Shown: positions 25,213-33,384 of the stretch, piece by piece
How the letters are laid out: every line of letters begins with the position of its first letter
How positions within the stretch are numbered: the stretch's first letter is position 1
Assembly: GCF_022811705.1 (NCBI RefSeq)
Contig: NZ_CP094528.1
Location: forward strand, 2,728,001-2,792,000
Source of the DNA: Agromyces larvae
Lineage (GTDB): Bacteria; Actinomycetota; Actinomycetes; Actinomycetales; Microbacteriaceae
DNA length: 64,000 nucleotides
Direction: 5' to 3'
Position numbers and translations under genes: made by a program
Notes under the pieces: model-generated
Told to the model about the DNA's origin: nothing
The model's database searches: none
Seen by the model: the letters and a program-made list of their open reading frames with translations, nothing else

Positions 25213-25386
25213 CCTTCGTTTCCCGGTTCCCTGAGCCTGTCGAAGAGCGTTCGCTTCGACAGGCTCAGCGAGCCATCCGTTCCTTCGTTTCCCGGTTCCC
25301 TGAGCCTGTCGAAGAGCGTTCGCTTCGACAGGCTCAGCGAGCTTCGACAGGCTCAGCGAGCTTCGACAGGCTCAGCGAGCCATCCG
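25213..25386. repeat. Two 69-bp tandem units plus extra half-copies of the GAGCCTGTCGAAG repeat
   Basis: Units start at 25213 and 25282 (CCTTCGTTTCCCGG). Each contains GAGCCTGTCGAAG and CTTCGACAGGCTCAGCGAGC. Two further 20-bp half-copies follow at about 25342 and 25362. The array occupies the whole gap between the LLM oxidoreductase and the dihydropyrimidinase. Confidence 0.9.
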
Positions 25387-25387
25387 T

Positions 25388-26824
25388 TCAGATCAGGTAC
25401 TGCGACAGGCCGCGCTTCAGGAACTTCCCGTCGCCCTTGGCGCCGAGGTACTCGTTCCCGTCGACGACGACCTTGCCCCGCGAGATGACCGTGTCGACGT
25501 GCCCGTCGACCTCGAAGCCCTCCCACGCCGAGTGGTCCATGTTCATGTGGTGGGTCTTCCCGTACCCGATCGAGGTGTGCCCGTTCGGGTCGTACACGAC
25601 GATGTCGGCGTCGGCGCCCGGCTGGATCACGCCCTTGCGCCCGTACAGGCCGAACATGCGCGCCGGGGTCGTCGAGGTGAGCTCCACCCAGCGTTCGAGC
25701 GTGATCTCGCCGGTCACGACGCCCTGGTACATGAGGTCCATGCGGTGCTCGATCGAGCCGATGCCGTTCGGGATCTTGCGGAAGTCGCCGAGCCCGAGCT
25801 CCTTCTGGTCTTTCATGCAGAACGGGCAGTGGTCGGTCGACACCATCTGCAGGTCGTTGGTGCGCAGCGCCTGCCACATCGAGTCCTGGTGGCCCTCTGC
25901 TCGCGAGCGCAGCGGCGTCGAGCACACCCACTTCGCGCCCTCGAAGGCGCCCCACTGGTCGCTGGATGCCCCGAGCTGCTCCTCGAGCGAGAGGTACAGG
26001 TACTGCGGGCAGGTCTCGCCGTAGACGTTCTGCCCCTTGTCGCGCGCCCAGGCGAGCTGCTCCACCGCCTGCTTCGCCGACACGTGCACGACGTACAGCG
26101 GTGCGCCGGTGAGTTTCGCGAGCATGATCGCGCGGTGCGTCGCCTCCTCCTCCATCTCCCAGGCGCGGGCGATGCCGTGGTAGTACGGGTCGGTCTTGCC
26201 CTGCTCGACGAGCTGTGCGGCGAGCACGTCGATCGCGGGCCCGTTCTCGGCGTGCATCAACGTGAGCATGCCGGTGTCGCGCGACACCTGCATCGCCTTC
26301 AGGATCTGCGCGTCATCCGAGTAGAAGACACCGGGGTAGGCCATGAAGAGCTTGAAGCTGGTGATGCCCTCGTCGGGCAGCTTCCGCATCGCGTCGAGCG
26401 AGGCCTCGTTCACGTCGCCGATGATCTGGTGGAACCCGTAGTCGATCGCGCAGTTGCCGGCGGCCTTCTCGTGCCAGGCGGCCAGCCCGTCTTCGACGCG
26501 TTGACCGTAGGTCTGCACCGCGAAGTCGACGATGCTGGTCGTGCCGCCGTGCGCGGCCGCGCGGGTTCCGGTTTCGAAGGTGTCGGATGCCTCGGTGCCG
26601 CCGAACGGCAGCTGCATGTGCGTGTGCGCGTCGATGCCGCCGGGGATCACGTACTTGCCGGTCGCGTCGATGACGCGGTCGACGGAGGTCGCGACATCCG
26701 ACCCGAGCAGTTCGCTGCCCGGCTCGAGCACCGCGACGATGCGCTCGGCGTCGACGAGCACGTCGGCGGCGACGCGGCCCGTGGCGCTGACGACGGTGCC
26801 GCCGGAGATGAGTGTGGTGGTCAT
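25388..26824 (-). CDS. hydA: Dihydropyrimidinase / D-hydantoinase
   Basis: Zinc-dependent cyclic amidohydrolase opening dihydrouracil, dihydrothymine or hydantoins to N-carbamoyl amino acids. 478 aa, family length. The metal motif GGIDAHTHMQLPFGG is near residues 62-76, the carboxylated-Lys segment GITSFKLFMAYP near 150, further metal ligands in LMHAEN and YVVHVS, and the substrate-binding STDHCPF segment near 320. The C-terminal HMNMDHSAWEGFEV block is typical of dihydropyrimidinases. Encoded between the LLM enzyme and beta-ureidopropionase, it forms the second step of a reductive pyrimidine pathway. The classical first enzyme, dihydropyrimidine dehydrogenase, is not in the window. Confidence 0.94.
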   Translation of the reverse strand: MTTTLISGGTVVSATGRVAADVLVDAERIVAVLEPGSELLGSDVATSVDRVIDATGKYVIPGGIDAHTHMQLPFGGTEASDTFETGTRAAAHGGTTSIVDFAVQTYGQRVEDGLAAWHEKAAGNCAIDYGFHQIIGDVNEASLDAMRKLPDEGITSFKLFMAYPGVFYSDDAQILKAMQVSRDTGMLTLMHAENGPAIDVLAAQLVEQGKTDPYYHGIARAWEMEEEATHRAIMLAKLTGAPLYVVHVSAKQAVEQLAWARDKGQNVYGETCPQYLYLSLEEQLGASSDQWGAFEGAKWVCSTPLRSRAEGHQDSMWQALRTNDLQMVSTDHCPFCMKDQKELGLGDFRKIPNGIGSIEHRMDLMYQGVVTGEITLERWVELTSTTPARMFGLYGRKGVIQPGADADIVVYDPNGHTSIGYGKTHHMNMDHSAWEGFEVDGHVDTVISRGKVVVDGNEYLGAKGDGKFLKRGLSQYLI

Positions 26825-26846
26825 GGGGATTCCTTTCCGCCGCTCC

Positions 26847-26931
26847 CTGAGCCTGTCGAAGGGCTGAGCCTGTCGAAGGGCTGAGCCTGTCGAAGGGCTG
26901 AGCCTGTCGAAGGGCTGAGCCTGTCGAAGGG
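26847..26931. repeat. Five perfect tandem 17-bp copies of the GAGCCTGTCGAAG repeat
   Basis: CTGAGCCTGTCGAAGGG is repeated five times head to tail without interruption between the dihydropyrimidinase and ureidopropionase genes. A single inverted copy follows at about 26950-26970 and can pair with the array to form a long stem. Confidence 0.92.
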
Positions 26932-26977
26932 GCGGCGATCGGATCCGCTCCCTTCGACAGGCTCAGGGAGCGAACGA

Positions 26978-27826
26978 CTACGGCTTCGGGATGGACGTGT
27001 ACGACTCGGGGCGGCGGTCGCGGTAGAACTGCCAGGCGTTGCGCACCTGGCGGATCATGTCGAGGTCGAGGTCGCGCACGACGACCTCTTCGGAGGTCTC
27101 GGAGCCGTAGTCGCCGACGATGTTGCCCTGCGGGTCGACGAACTGGCTCTTGCCGTAGAAGTTCACGGCGAGGTCGCCGTACTCGTTGTCTTCGAGGCCG
27201 ACCCGGTTCGCGGCGCCGATGAAGTAGCCGTTCGCGGCGGCCGCGGCGGGCTGCTCGATCTCCCACAGCCGGTTCGACAGGCCGGGCTTGGTCGCGTTCG
27301 GGTTGAACACGATCTGCGCGCCGTTCAGGCCCAACTCGCGCCACCCCTCGGGGAAGTGCCGGTCGTAGCAGATGTACACGCCGATCGGCCCGACCGCGGT
27401 CTGGAACACCGGATAGCCGAGGTTGCCGGGGCGGAAGTAGAACTTCTCCCAGAACTTGTCGAGGTTCGGGATGTGGTGCTTGCGGTATCTGCCGAGGATG
27501 GTGCCGTCGGCGTCGACGACGACCGCGGTGTTGTAGTAGACGCCGGGCTGCTCCTCCTCGTAGATGGGCAGCACCATGACCATGCCGAGCTCCTTCGCGA
27601 GCGCGGCGAAGCGCTGCACGATGGGGCCGTCGGCCGGCTCGGCGTAGTCGTAGTACTTCACGTCCTCGGTGATGCCGAAGTACGGCCCGTAGAACAGCTC
27701 CTGGAAGCAGATGACCTGGGCGCCCTGCGCGGCGGCGTCTCGCGCGAACTGCTCGTGCTTGTCGAGCATCGAGTCCTTGTCGCCGGTCCAGGTCGTCTGC
27801 GTGATGGCCGCTCGGACGATCGTCAT
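26978..27826 (-). CDS. Beta-ureidopropionase / N-carbamoyl amino acid amidohydrolase (nitrilase superfamily)
   Basis: Hydrolyses N-carbamoyl-beta-alanine (or N-carbamoyl amino acids) to the amino acid, CO2 and ammonia. 282 aa. The Glu-Lys-Cys triad is visible: Glu in CFQELFYGPYF near residue 43, Lys in GRYRKHHIPN near 115, Cys in IGVYICYDRHFPEGW near 150. PEGWRELGLNGAQIVFNPNAT is typical of this branch. It is first in the minus-strand cluster, divergent from the MocR-type regulator, and would supply beta-alanine to the aminotransferase downstream. The ATG at 27824-27826 has AGGAGG upstream. Confidence 0.93.
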   Translation of the reverse strand: MTIVRAAITQTTWTGDKDSMLDKHEQFARDAAAQGAQVICFQELFYGPYFGITEDVKYYDYAEPADGPIVQRFAALAKELGMVMVLPIYEEEQPGVYYNTAVVVDADGTILGRYRKHHIPNLDKFWEKFYFRPGNLGYPVFQTAVGPIGVYICYDRHFPEGWRELGLNGAQIVFNPNATKPGLSNRLWEIEQPAAAAANGYFIGAANRVGLEDNEYGDLAVNFYGKSQFVDPQGNIVGDYGSETSEEVVVRDLDLDMIRQVRNAWQFYRDRRPESYTSIPKP

Positions 27827-28062
27827 ACTGCCTCCTGTTTCGGGTCGGCGTCATTGCCGTCCGCGGTGGGCGATGGTGCCTGCTGCCTACCGGGGCGCTG
27901 GGGGACGCCGAGAGGTGGTGCCGAGAACGCTGCGACGGGCCATCCGACCCGTTCTGTTATTCTTCGGCGTGAACATTTCCCTTGTGTTTCACTCTGTGAC
28001 GTACGTGTAAGTCATTGTGAGGGTCGCCCCTCTTCGCGGCAAGAGGCAGACAGGGTGGAACC
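27827..28062. promoter_or_regulatory. Divergent promoter region of the pyrimidine cluster and MocR regulator
   Basis: 236 bp between the divergent ureidopropionase and MocR-type genes. The segment 27983-28021 is AT-richer than its surroundings and holds spaced TGTG/CAC elements: GTGTTTCAC, then GTGACGTACGTG, then GTAAG and TTGTGAG. Such spaced repeats are the normal setting of MocR binding sites, so this is the best candidate for the regulator's operator. Exact -10 and -35 elements could not be fixed. Confidence 0.5.
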
Positions 28063-29451
28063 GTGCAGAACGGGATCGAGATCGACGGCGGGTCGCCGAG
28101 CGACATCGCCGCGTCGATCGCGCGGCTCATCACCGACGGGCAGCTCGCTCCGGGCGAACGGCTGCCCACCGTGCGGGCCCTCGCCGCGCAGCTCGGCGTC
28201 AGCCCGGCGACGGTCAGCCAGGCCTGGCAGGCGCTGTCTCGCGCCGGGCTCATCGTGTCGCGCGGGCGGGCCGGCTCCTTCGTCAGGCGAGCGGATGCCT
28301 CGTGGCTGCCGCCGCGCACGCAGGGGCTCGCCGGCCACCTGGGCCCGACCCGGCTCGACCTCTCGCGCGGCACCCCCGACCCCCTGCTGCTGCCGCGCCT
28401 CGGCCGCGCGCTCGCCCGGGTGTCGGCGATCGCCGACACCCCGAGCTACCACGACCTGCCCGTCATCCCCGAACTCGAACGCGTGCTGCGAGACGGCTGG
28501 CCGTACGAGGCCGAGGCGATCACCGTGGTGGACGGCGCGCTCGATGCGGTGAGCCGCGCGCTCGAGGCATCCGTGCGCTTCGGCGACCGCGTCGCCGTCG
28601 AGGTACCCGGGTTCCCGCCGTTCTTCGACCTGCTCGACGCGCTCGGCGCGAGCCGGGTGCCGGTCGCGGTCGATGCCGAGGGCGTGACGCCCGAGTCGCT
28701 CTCGGCCGCGCTCGGGCAGAAGCCCCGGGTCGTGCTGCTGCAGCCGCGCGCCCAGAACCCGACCGGCGCATCGATGACGGCCGGACGCGCCGAGCGGCTC
28801 GCCCGCCTGCTCGCGACCCACCCCAACGGCGGCGACGTGCTCGTCATCGAGGACGACCATTCGGGGCAGATCTCGACGTCGGCCGACGTCAGCCTCGGCC
28901 GCTGGCTGCCCGACCGGGTGCTGCACGTGCGCAGCTTCTCGAAGTCGCACGGCCCCGACCTGCGGATCGCGGCCATCGGCGGCCCGGCCCAGGTCGTCGA
29001 CCCGATCGTCGCGCGCCGGATGCTCGGGCCCGGGTGGACGTCGCGCATGCTGCAGCGGATCCTCGTCGACCTGCTCACCGACGGCGAGTCGATGGACGAG
29101 GTCGCCGAGGCGACCCGGCAGTACTACGCCAGGCAGCGCGCGCTGGCTGCGGCGCTCGAGGGGTTCGGCGTCGAGCCGACCCGGTCCGACGGCATCAACA
29201 CCTGGCTGCCCGTGCACGACGAGCGATCGGCGCTCGTGCAGCTCGCGGCGGCGGGGATCCGCGTCGCGCCCGGCTCGCCGTTCCTCGCAGCGGACGGCGG
29301 CGCGGGCGGTAGCGCGTTCGTGCCCGGCGCGTTCGTGCGCGTCACGGTGGGCATGATGCGCGAGGATGCCTCCGGCGTCGCCGCCGCCCTCGCCGCAGCC
29401 GCCCTGCCCCACCCGCCCGGCGTCTACTCCCTCGAGCACCGCTGGGCGTAG
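28063..29451 (+). CDS. MocR-type regulator (GntR winged helix fused to class I aminotransferase domain)
   Basis: A 462-aa transcription factor starting at the GTG at 28063. Residues 10-78 are the GntR winged helix (GQLAPGERLPTVRALAAQLGVSPATVSQAWQAL). Residues 110-460 are a fold type I aminotransferase-like domain with YHDLPVIPELERVL, a QPRAQNPTGASMT block, and the PLP Lys in VRSFSKSHGPDLR near residue 305. MocR proteins use PLP and an amino acid as effector. Divergent placement from a beta-ureidopropionase suggests it responds to beta-alanine or another product of the pathway and controls the minus-strand cluster. Confidence 0.92.
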   Translation: MQNGIEIDGGSPSDIAASIARLITDGQLAPGERLPTVRALAAQLGVSPATVSQAWQALSRAGLIVSRGRAGSFVRRADASWLPPRTQGLAGHLGPTRLDLSRGTPDPLLLPRLGRALARVSAIADTPSYHDLPVIPELERVLRDGWPYEAEAITVVDGALDAVSRALEASVRFGDRVAVEVPGFPPFFDLLDALGASRVPVAVDAEGVTPESLSAALGQKPRVVLLQPRAQNPTGASMTAGRAERLARLLATHPNGGDVLVIEDDHSGQISTSADVSLGRWLPDRVLHVRSFSKSHGPDLRIAAIGGPAQVVDPIVARRMLGPGWTSRMLQRILVDLLTDGESMDEVAEATRQYYARQRALAAALEGFGVEPTRSDGINTWLPVHDERSALVQLAAAGIRVAPGSPFLAADGGAGGSAFVPGAFVRVTVGMMREDASGVAAALAAAALPHPPGVYSLEHRWA

Positions 29452-29461
29452 CGCCCACCGC

Positions 29462-29504
29462 TGGTCGAGGAGCGCCCGAGCGCAGCGAGGACGCGCTCGA
29501 GACC
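29462..29504. repeat. Dispersed GGTCGAGGAGCG-type palindromic repeat
   Basis: GGTCGAGGAGCGC and, about 20 bp later, CGCGCTCGAGACC form an imperfect stem just after the MocR stop. Related sequence occurs at 16963-17009 and 38864-38956. It can act as a terminator for the regulator gene. The following 115 bp to 29621 hold no convincing gene. Confidence 0.7.
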
Positions 29505-29621
29505 TCGTGACCTGCGCCGGGTCGTGCGGGTTGCCTGACGCCTACTCCGAACCGGCAGACGCCTCGAGCGCACTCGCCACCGCCTCGAACTCGGCGAGCG
29601 GCGCGGTGAGATCCTCCACGA

Positions 29622-30818
29622 TCAGTCCGAGTGCTTCCGAGCGATGAAGTCGGCCATGCCCGGGACAGTGAACGCCACGTACCCGCGGTCGGGCGAGTAG
29701 ATGTGCCCGTTCTTGATGAGTTCATTCCGCGAGACCGAGAGGTCGCTGGTGCGCGACTTCCCCGTCCGTTGGACGAGGTCCTGAATTGCGGATGGCCGAT
29801 CCTTGTCCTTCGCCATCGCCTTCATCATGTCTCGCTGGGCAGGTGTGGCGCGGTCCCACCGCGATTGGTAGAGCCCCCGGTCGACTTCGTCGCGCGCGAG
29901 TTCGATTCCGACGCGTGCGTCGTCGTCCGTGATGCGGTCCGGTACTGCTCGTGCGTCCCAGACATGCTTGCCGCAGGCCTGAGCGAAATATGGATACCCG
30001 CCGATCGCTCGCCGCGCAGCCACGAGCGCGGATTCCTCCCATTCAACCCCCCGGGCTTCGGCCGGTTTCGTGAGTGCCGTCGTGGTCTCGGCATCATTCA
30101 GCAGTCCGAGATGCCGATAGTCGTACAGACGTTCGGCGTAACTCGTCGCGTCGGCGAGTACCGACGGGAGCGAGGGTAAGCCGGCACCGATGAACACGAT
30201 CGGCACCGGCCGGGGAGCTTGGCCCAGCGTGTGCAATGCGACATTCAGGCCGTTGAGATCAGTCTTCGGTGCGTCCTGCAGTTCGTCGATCGCTACGAGA
30301 ACACCCATGCCGAGATCCCTCGCCGTGAGCCCCAGTTCCTCGAAGAGGTCGAGGATGTCACGTTCGAAGTCGCCGGTGTCCGCGCGACCGGGCATCGCCT
30401 CGACCGTGAACCCGAACGAGTACGTACCGGCCGGGTCGACGGTCAGCTGGAATGACCGGAAGACTCGGAGGAGGCGAGCCACTTGATCTCGGATCTGCTC
30501 ACCGGGCGTCGCGAGCTTTCGCAGTTCCAAGTGCAGCGCCTGCGCAAGCGTCTTTCGGAGACTGCCGCCCGCGATGGCTTCCACCTTCACGGCGATCCAT
30601 CGACGGGATTCCGTCGCGTTTCGGACGAATTCGTTCAGGAGCACCGTTTTGCCTACGCCCCGAAGGCCGGAGATGACGATCGGACGGTCACCCTCGGACG
30701 CTTCAATCACCTGTTCCATCACACCGGCGACCTGCCCGAGGATGACGTCTCGGCCGGCGAGTTCTGGTGGGACGCGACCTGCGCCCGGGCGGAACGGGTT
30801 CGACCTGAACGACTCCAT
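29622..30818 (-). CDS. AAA+ ATPase with C-terminal winged-helix region (Orc1/Cdc6-like)
   Basis: A 398-aa protein with a P-loop ATPase core: Walker A ISGLRGVGKTVLLNEF near residue 50, Walker B GVLVAIDELQDA near residue 170, and a sensor-like VPIVFIGAGLPSLP near 205. The C-terminal 100 residues (RDMMKAMAKDKDRPSAIQDLVQRTGK followed by SVSRNELIKNGHI) form a winged-helix-like module with a beta-wing ending in GYVAFTVPGMADFI. This plan is shared by Orc1-like AAA ATPases of unknown role found alone in many bacterial genomes. An AT-rich upstream region (30819-31065) with an inverted CGTATA/TATACG pair at 30839-30861 probably contains its promoter. No partner gene is evident. Confidence 0.85.
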   Translation of the reverse strand: MESFRSNPFRPGAGRVPPELAGRDVILGQVAGVMEQVIEASEGDRPIVISGLRGVGKTVLLNEFVRNATESRRWIAVKVEAIAGGSLRKTLAQALHLELRKLATPGEQIRDQVARLLRVFRSFQLTVDPAGTYSFGFTVEAMPGRADTGDFERDILDLFEELGLTARDLGMGVLVAIDELQDAPKTDLNGLNVALHTLGQAPRPVPIVFIGAGLPSLPSVLADATSYAERLYDYRHLGLLNDAETTTALTKPAEARGVEWEESALVAARRAIGGYPYFAQACGKHVWDARAVPDRITDDDARVGIELARDEVDRGLYQSRWDRATPAQRDMMKAMAKDKDRPSAIQDLVQRTGKSRTSDLSVSRNELIKNGHIYSPDRGYVAFTVPGMADFIARKHSD

Positions 30819-31065
30819 TCTCTAACCCTTTCTCAAGTCGTATATGGAATCTGCTTATACGCGAAGATACATCCATATCGGCGCCTCGTTCACGATTGAC
30901 GACCGGCCCTTTCACATCTCCGGGTACGTGCGGTCGCCGGGTGTCCCTTCAAGACCGCCGACCCAGTGCGAACAGGGTCGCCATGCCAGCCGCCTCACAG
31001 CCACTCGCTTGTCGCGCTGCGGCGCGCGCCGATACCGTGGGCACACGCCTTGGGGGAGGCATCCG

Positions 31066-33204
31066 ATGACCGTGACATCCGAACGCGAACCGGCGGCGAC
31101 CGCCGCGCCCGCACGCACCATCCCGCGCCCGATCGCGTTTCTCGCCCGCGTGCCGTTCACGCTCGCGCTCATGGCGACACTGCTCGTCGTCGGCATCGCG
31201 ACGGGCGGACTGGTGCGGCCGATCACGGAGGCCGACTGGTACGAGACGTTCGCCTACGGTGCGCCGTCGTTCGCCGACGCCCGATGGTGGACGGTCGTCA
31301 CCGGCACGTTCCTCGTGATCGCGCCGTGGGGGTACCTCATCCTGGCCGTGCTCGTGCCGCTCGGGGTCGGATGGCTCGAGGTGCGCCGGGGCTCGGGTGC
31401 CGCGGCGGCCTACTTCTTCGGCGGGCAGCTGATCTCTGTCATCGCGGGTGCGGTGCTCATCGCCGGGTTCGCCGAGCTCGGCTCGAGCTGGGCCGCCGGG
31501 CTCGTCACCCAGGTCGACGTCGGCCCGTCGGGCGGGGTCATGGCGTGCCTGGCCGCGGCGGCTGCGAGCCTGGAGTCCCCGTGGCGCAGCCGGGCGCTGC
31601 TCGTGCTCACGGCGTACGTGCTGGTCAGCGTGCTGTTCCTCGGATCGATCGCCGACGTCGAGCACGCGGTCGCGGTCGGCACGGTCCTGCTCATGAACGC
31701 CCGGTCGTTCACCAAGCCGACCGTGCGGGAGCAGCGGTTCGTCGCGTTCGTCGCGATCGTCGCCCTCACCGCCGTGCAGGTGCTCGCCGCCCTCGTGCCC
31801 ACGCGCGGCCCGTTCGGGGCGACCTACGCCGGCGGCATCGACCTGTTCGACGTGCTCCTCGACACCGTGATCGTGGTGGTCGTCGCGACCGGGCTGCGGC
31901 GCGGGTACCGGGCGGCATGGGTCACGACGCTGGTGCTCGCGACGGTGAACGTGCTCGCGGGCGCGCTCGCGGTGTTCCTCATCGCCCACCCCGAACTCCT
32001 CGGCGGCCTCGACAGCACGCTCGACGCGGCCGACCCCGACGATCGCGAGGGGCTCGCGTTCGCCGCCGCCACCGGATTCCTGTGGGCGGTGCTGCTGGTC
32101 TGGTTGCTCGTCTGCGCGCGGGCGTTCCGCGCGCGGTTGCGCCGGCGGCTGATGGGGGACCGCGGCGCCGATCGGCCGGGGACACGCCTCACGGAGACGC
32201 GCCACACCGTCGAGACGACCGGCGGCGGCGTGCTGTCGTGGATGGCCACCTGGCGCGACAACCGGCACTACTTCGGTTCGCCCGACACCGTCGTCGCCTA
32301 CCAGACGCACCAGGGCGTGGCGCTCGTCCTCGGCGACCCGATCGCGCCCCCCGATCGGCTCGGGGCGACCCTCGCCGAGTTCATCGCCGCCGCCGAGCAC
32401 GCGGGCTTCATCGTGTGCGTGTTCGGCGCGAGCGCCGCGGCTCGCGACGCGATGCCGCGCGGATGGCACGCGCTGCAGATCGCCGAGGACACCATCGTCG
32501 ACCTGCCTGGCCTGGAGTTCACCGGCAAACGCTGGGGCGCGGTGCGCACGTCGCTGAACCGCGCCGAACGCGAGGGGGTGCGGTTCCGGTTCGCCTCGCT
32601 CGCGACCGAGCCGCGGTCGGTGCGGGCGCAGATCGGCGCGATCTCCGAGCAGTGGGTGGGTGACAAGGGCCTGCCCGAGATGCGCTTCACCCTCGGGTCG
32701 ATCGATGAGGCGCTCGACCCCGCGGTGCGGATGGCGCTGGCCGAGACATCCGACGGCACCATCGAAGGGTTCCTGAGCTGGCTGCCCGTGTACGCACCCG
32801 GCGGCGCCCCGCGCGGGTGGACGCTCGATCTCATGCGTCGGCGCGAGGGCGGCTTCCCCCCGGTGATGGAGTTCCTGATCGGGTCGTCGGCGCTCGCGTT
32901 CCGCGACGAGGGCGCGCAGTTCCTGTCGCTCTCGGGCGCGCCGCTCGCGCACTCCGAGGAGCTCGACGACGAGTCATCCGTCGAGCGCGTGCTCGACCGA
33001 CTGGGCGCGCTGCTCGAACCGGCCTATGGATTCCGCTCGCTGCACCGGTTCAAGCAGAAGTTCAACCCGCGCGCCGAACCGCTGTACCTGCTGTACGGCG
33101 ACGGCGCCGATCTCGCGCGCATCGGCGTCGCGCTGGTGCGCGCGTACCTGCCCGATGCCTCGGTGCCGCAGCTCGTGCGCGCCGGGCTGACGATGGGCGG
33201 ATAG
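31066..33204 (+). CDS. Rhomboid-like membrane domain fused to DUF2156 (lysylphosphatidylglycerol synthase-like) domain
   Basis: A 712-aa protein starting at the ATG at 31066, preceded by GGGGGAGG. Residues 20-360 hold about eight membrane segments. The block VGPSGGVMACLAA near residue 160 and DVEHAVAVGTVLL near residue 200 recall the rhomboid Ser (GxSG) and His helices. Residues 380-710 form a soluble DUF2156 domain with DTVVAYQTHQGVALVLGDP, FTGKRWGAVRTSLNRAEREG and LSLSGAPLAHSEE, the catalytic module that transfers aminoacyl groups to phosphatidylglycerol in MprF/LysX-type enzymes. A role in membrane-lipid modification is likely. Whether the N-terminal part is a protease, flippase or anchor is open. 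It lacks the 14-helix MprF flippase. Confidence 0.85.
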   Translation: MTVTSEREPAATAAPARTIPRPIAFLARVPFTLALMATLLVVGIATGGLVRPITEADWYETFAYGAPSFADARWWTVVTGTFLVIAPWGYLILAVLVPLGVGWLEVRRGSGAAAAYFFGGQLISVIAGAVLIAGFAELGSSWAAGLVTQVDVGPSGGVMACLAAAAASLESPWRSRALLVLTAYVLVSVLFLGSIADVEHAVAVGTVLLMNARSFTKPTVREQRFVAFVAIVALTAVQVLAALVPTRGPFGATYAGGIDLFDVLLDTVIVVVVATGLRRGYRAAWVTTLVLATVNVLAGALAVFLIAHPELLGGLDSTLDAADPDDREGLAFAAATGFLWAVLLVWLLVCARAFRARLRRRLMGDRGADRPGTRLTETRHTVETTGGGVLSWMATWRDNRHYFGSPDTVVAYQTHQGVALVLGDPIAPPDRLGATLAEFIAAAEHAGFIVCVFGASAAARDAMPRGWHALQIAEDTIVDLPGLEFTGKRWGAVRTSLNRAEREGVRFRFASLATEPRSVRAQIGAISEQWVGDKGLPEMRFTLGSIDEALDPAVRMALAETSDGTIEGFLSWLPVYAPGGAPRGWTLDLMRRREGGFPPVMEFLIGSSALAFRDEGAQFLSLSGAPLAHSEELDDESSVERVLDRLGALLEPAYGFRSLHRFKQKFNPRAEPLYLLYGDGADLARIGVALVRAYLPDASVPQLVRAGLTMGG

Positions 33205-33322
33205 CGCGGCGCGAGCGGGTGGCATGGCGCGAGCGGATAGCGCGGCGCGAGCGGGTGGCGCGCTCGAATGCGGGAAGCACGTTCCGAGGTGCGCTCGGCC
33301 CGCGGACTCATCACTCGTCACC

Positions 33323-33363
33323 GACTCCGGCACTGATGCGCAGGTGGCATCAGTGCCGGAGTC
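33323..33363. terminator. Perfect 17-bp hairpin between convergent genes
   Basis: GACTCCGGCACTGATGC pairs perfectly with its complement across a 7-nt loop, placed between the convergent DUF2156 and surface-protein genes, so it serves both strands. Just before it, 33205-33270 carries short degenerate repeats of GGCGCGAGCGG(G/A)T. Confidence 0.85.
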
Positions 33364-33384
33364 GCCCCGAGTGCGCGGGTCGCT

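Noticed and set aside
29505..29621. Short minus-strand frame (EDLTAPLAEFEAVASALEAS) after the AAA ATPase stop
   Set aside because: Looks like protein sequence for about 25 codons but has no start, family or length; at most a remnant.
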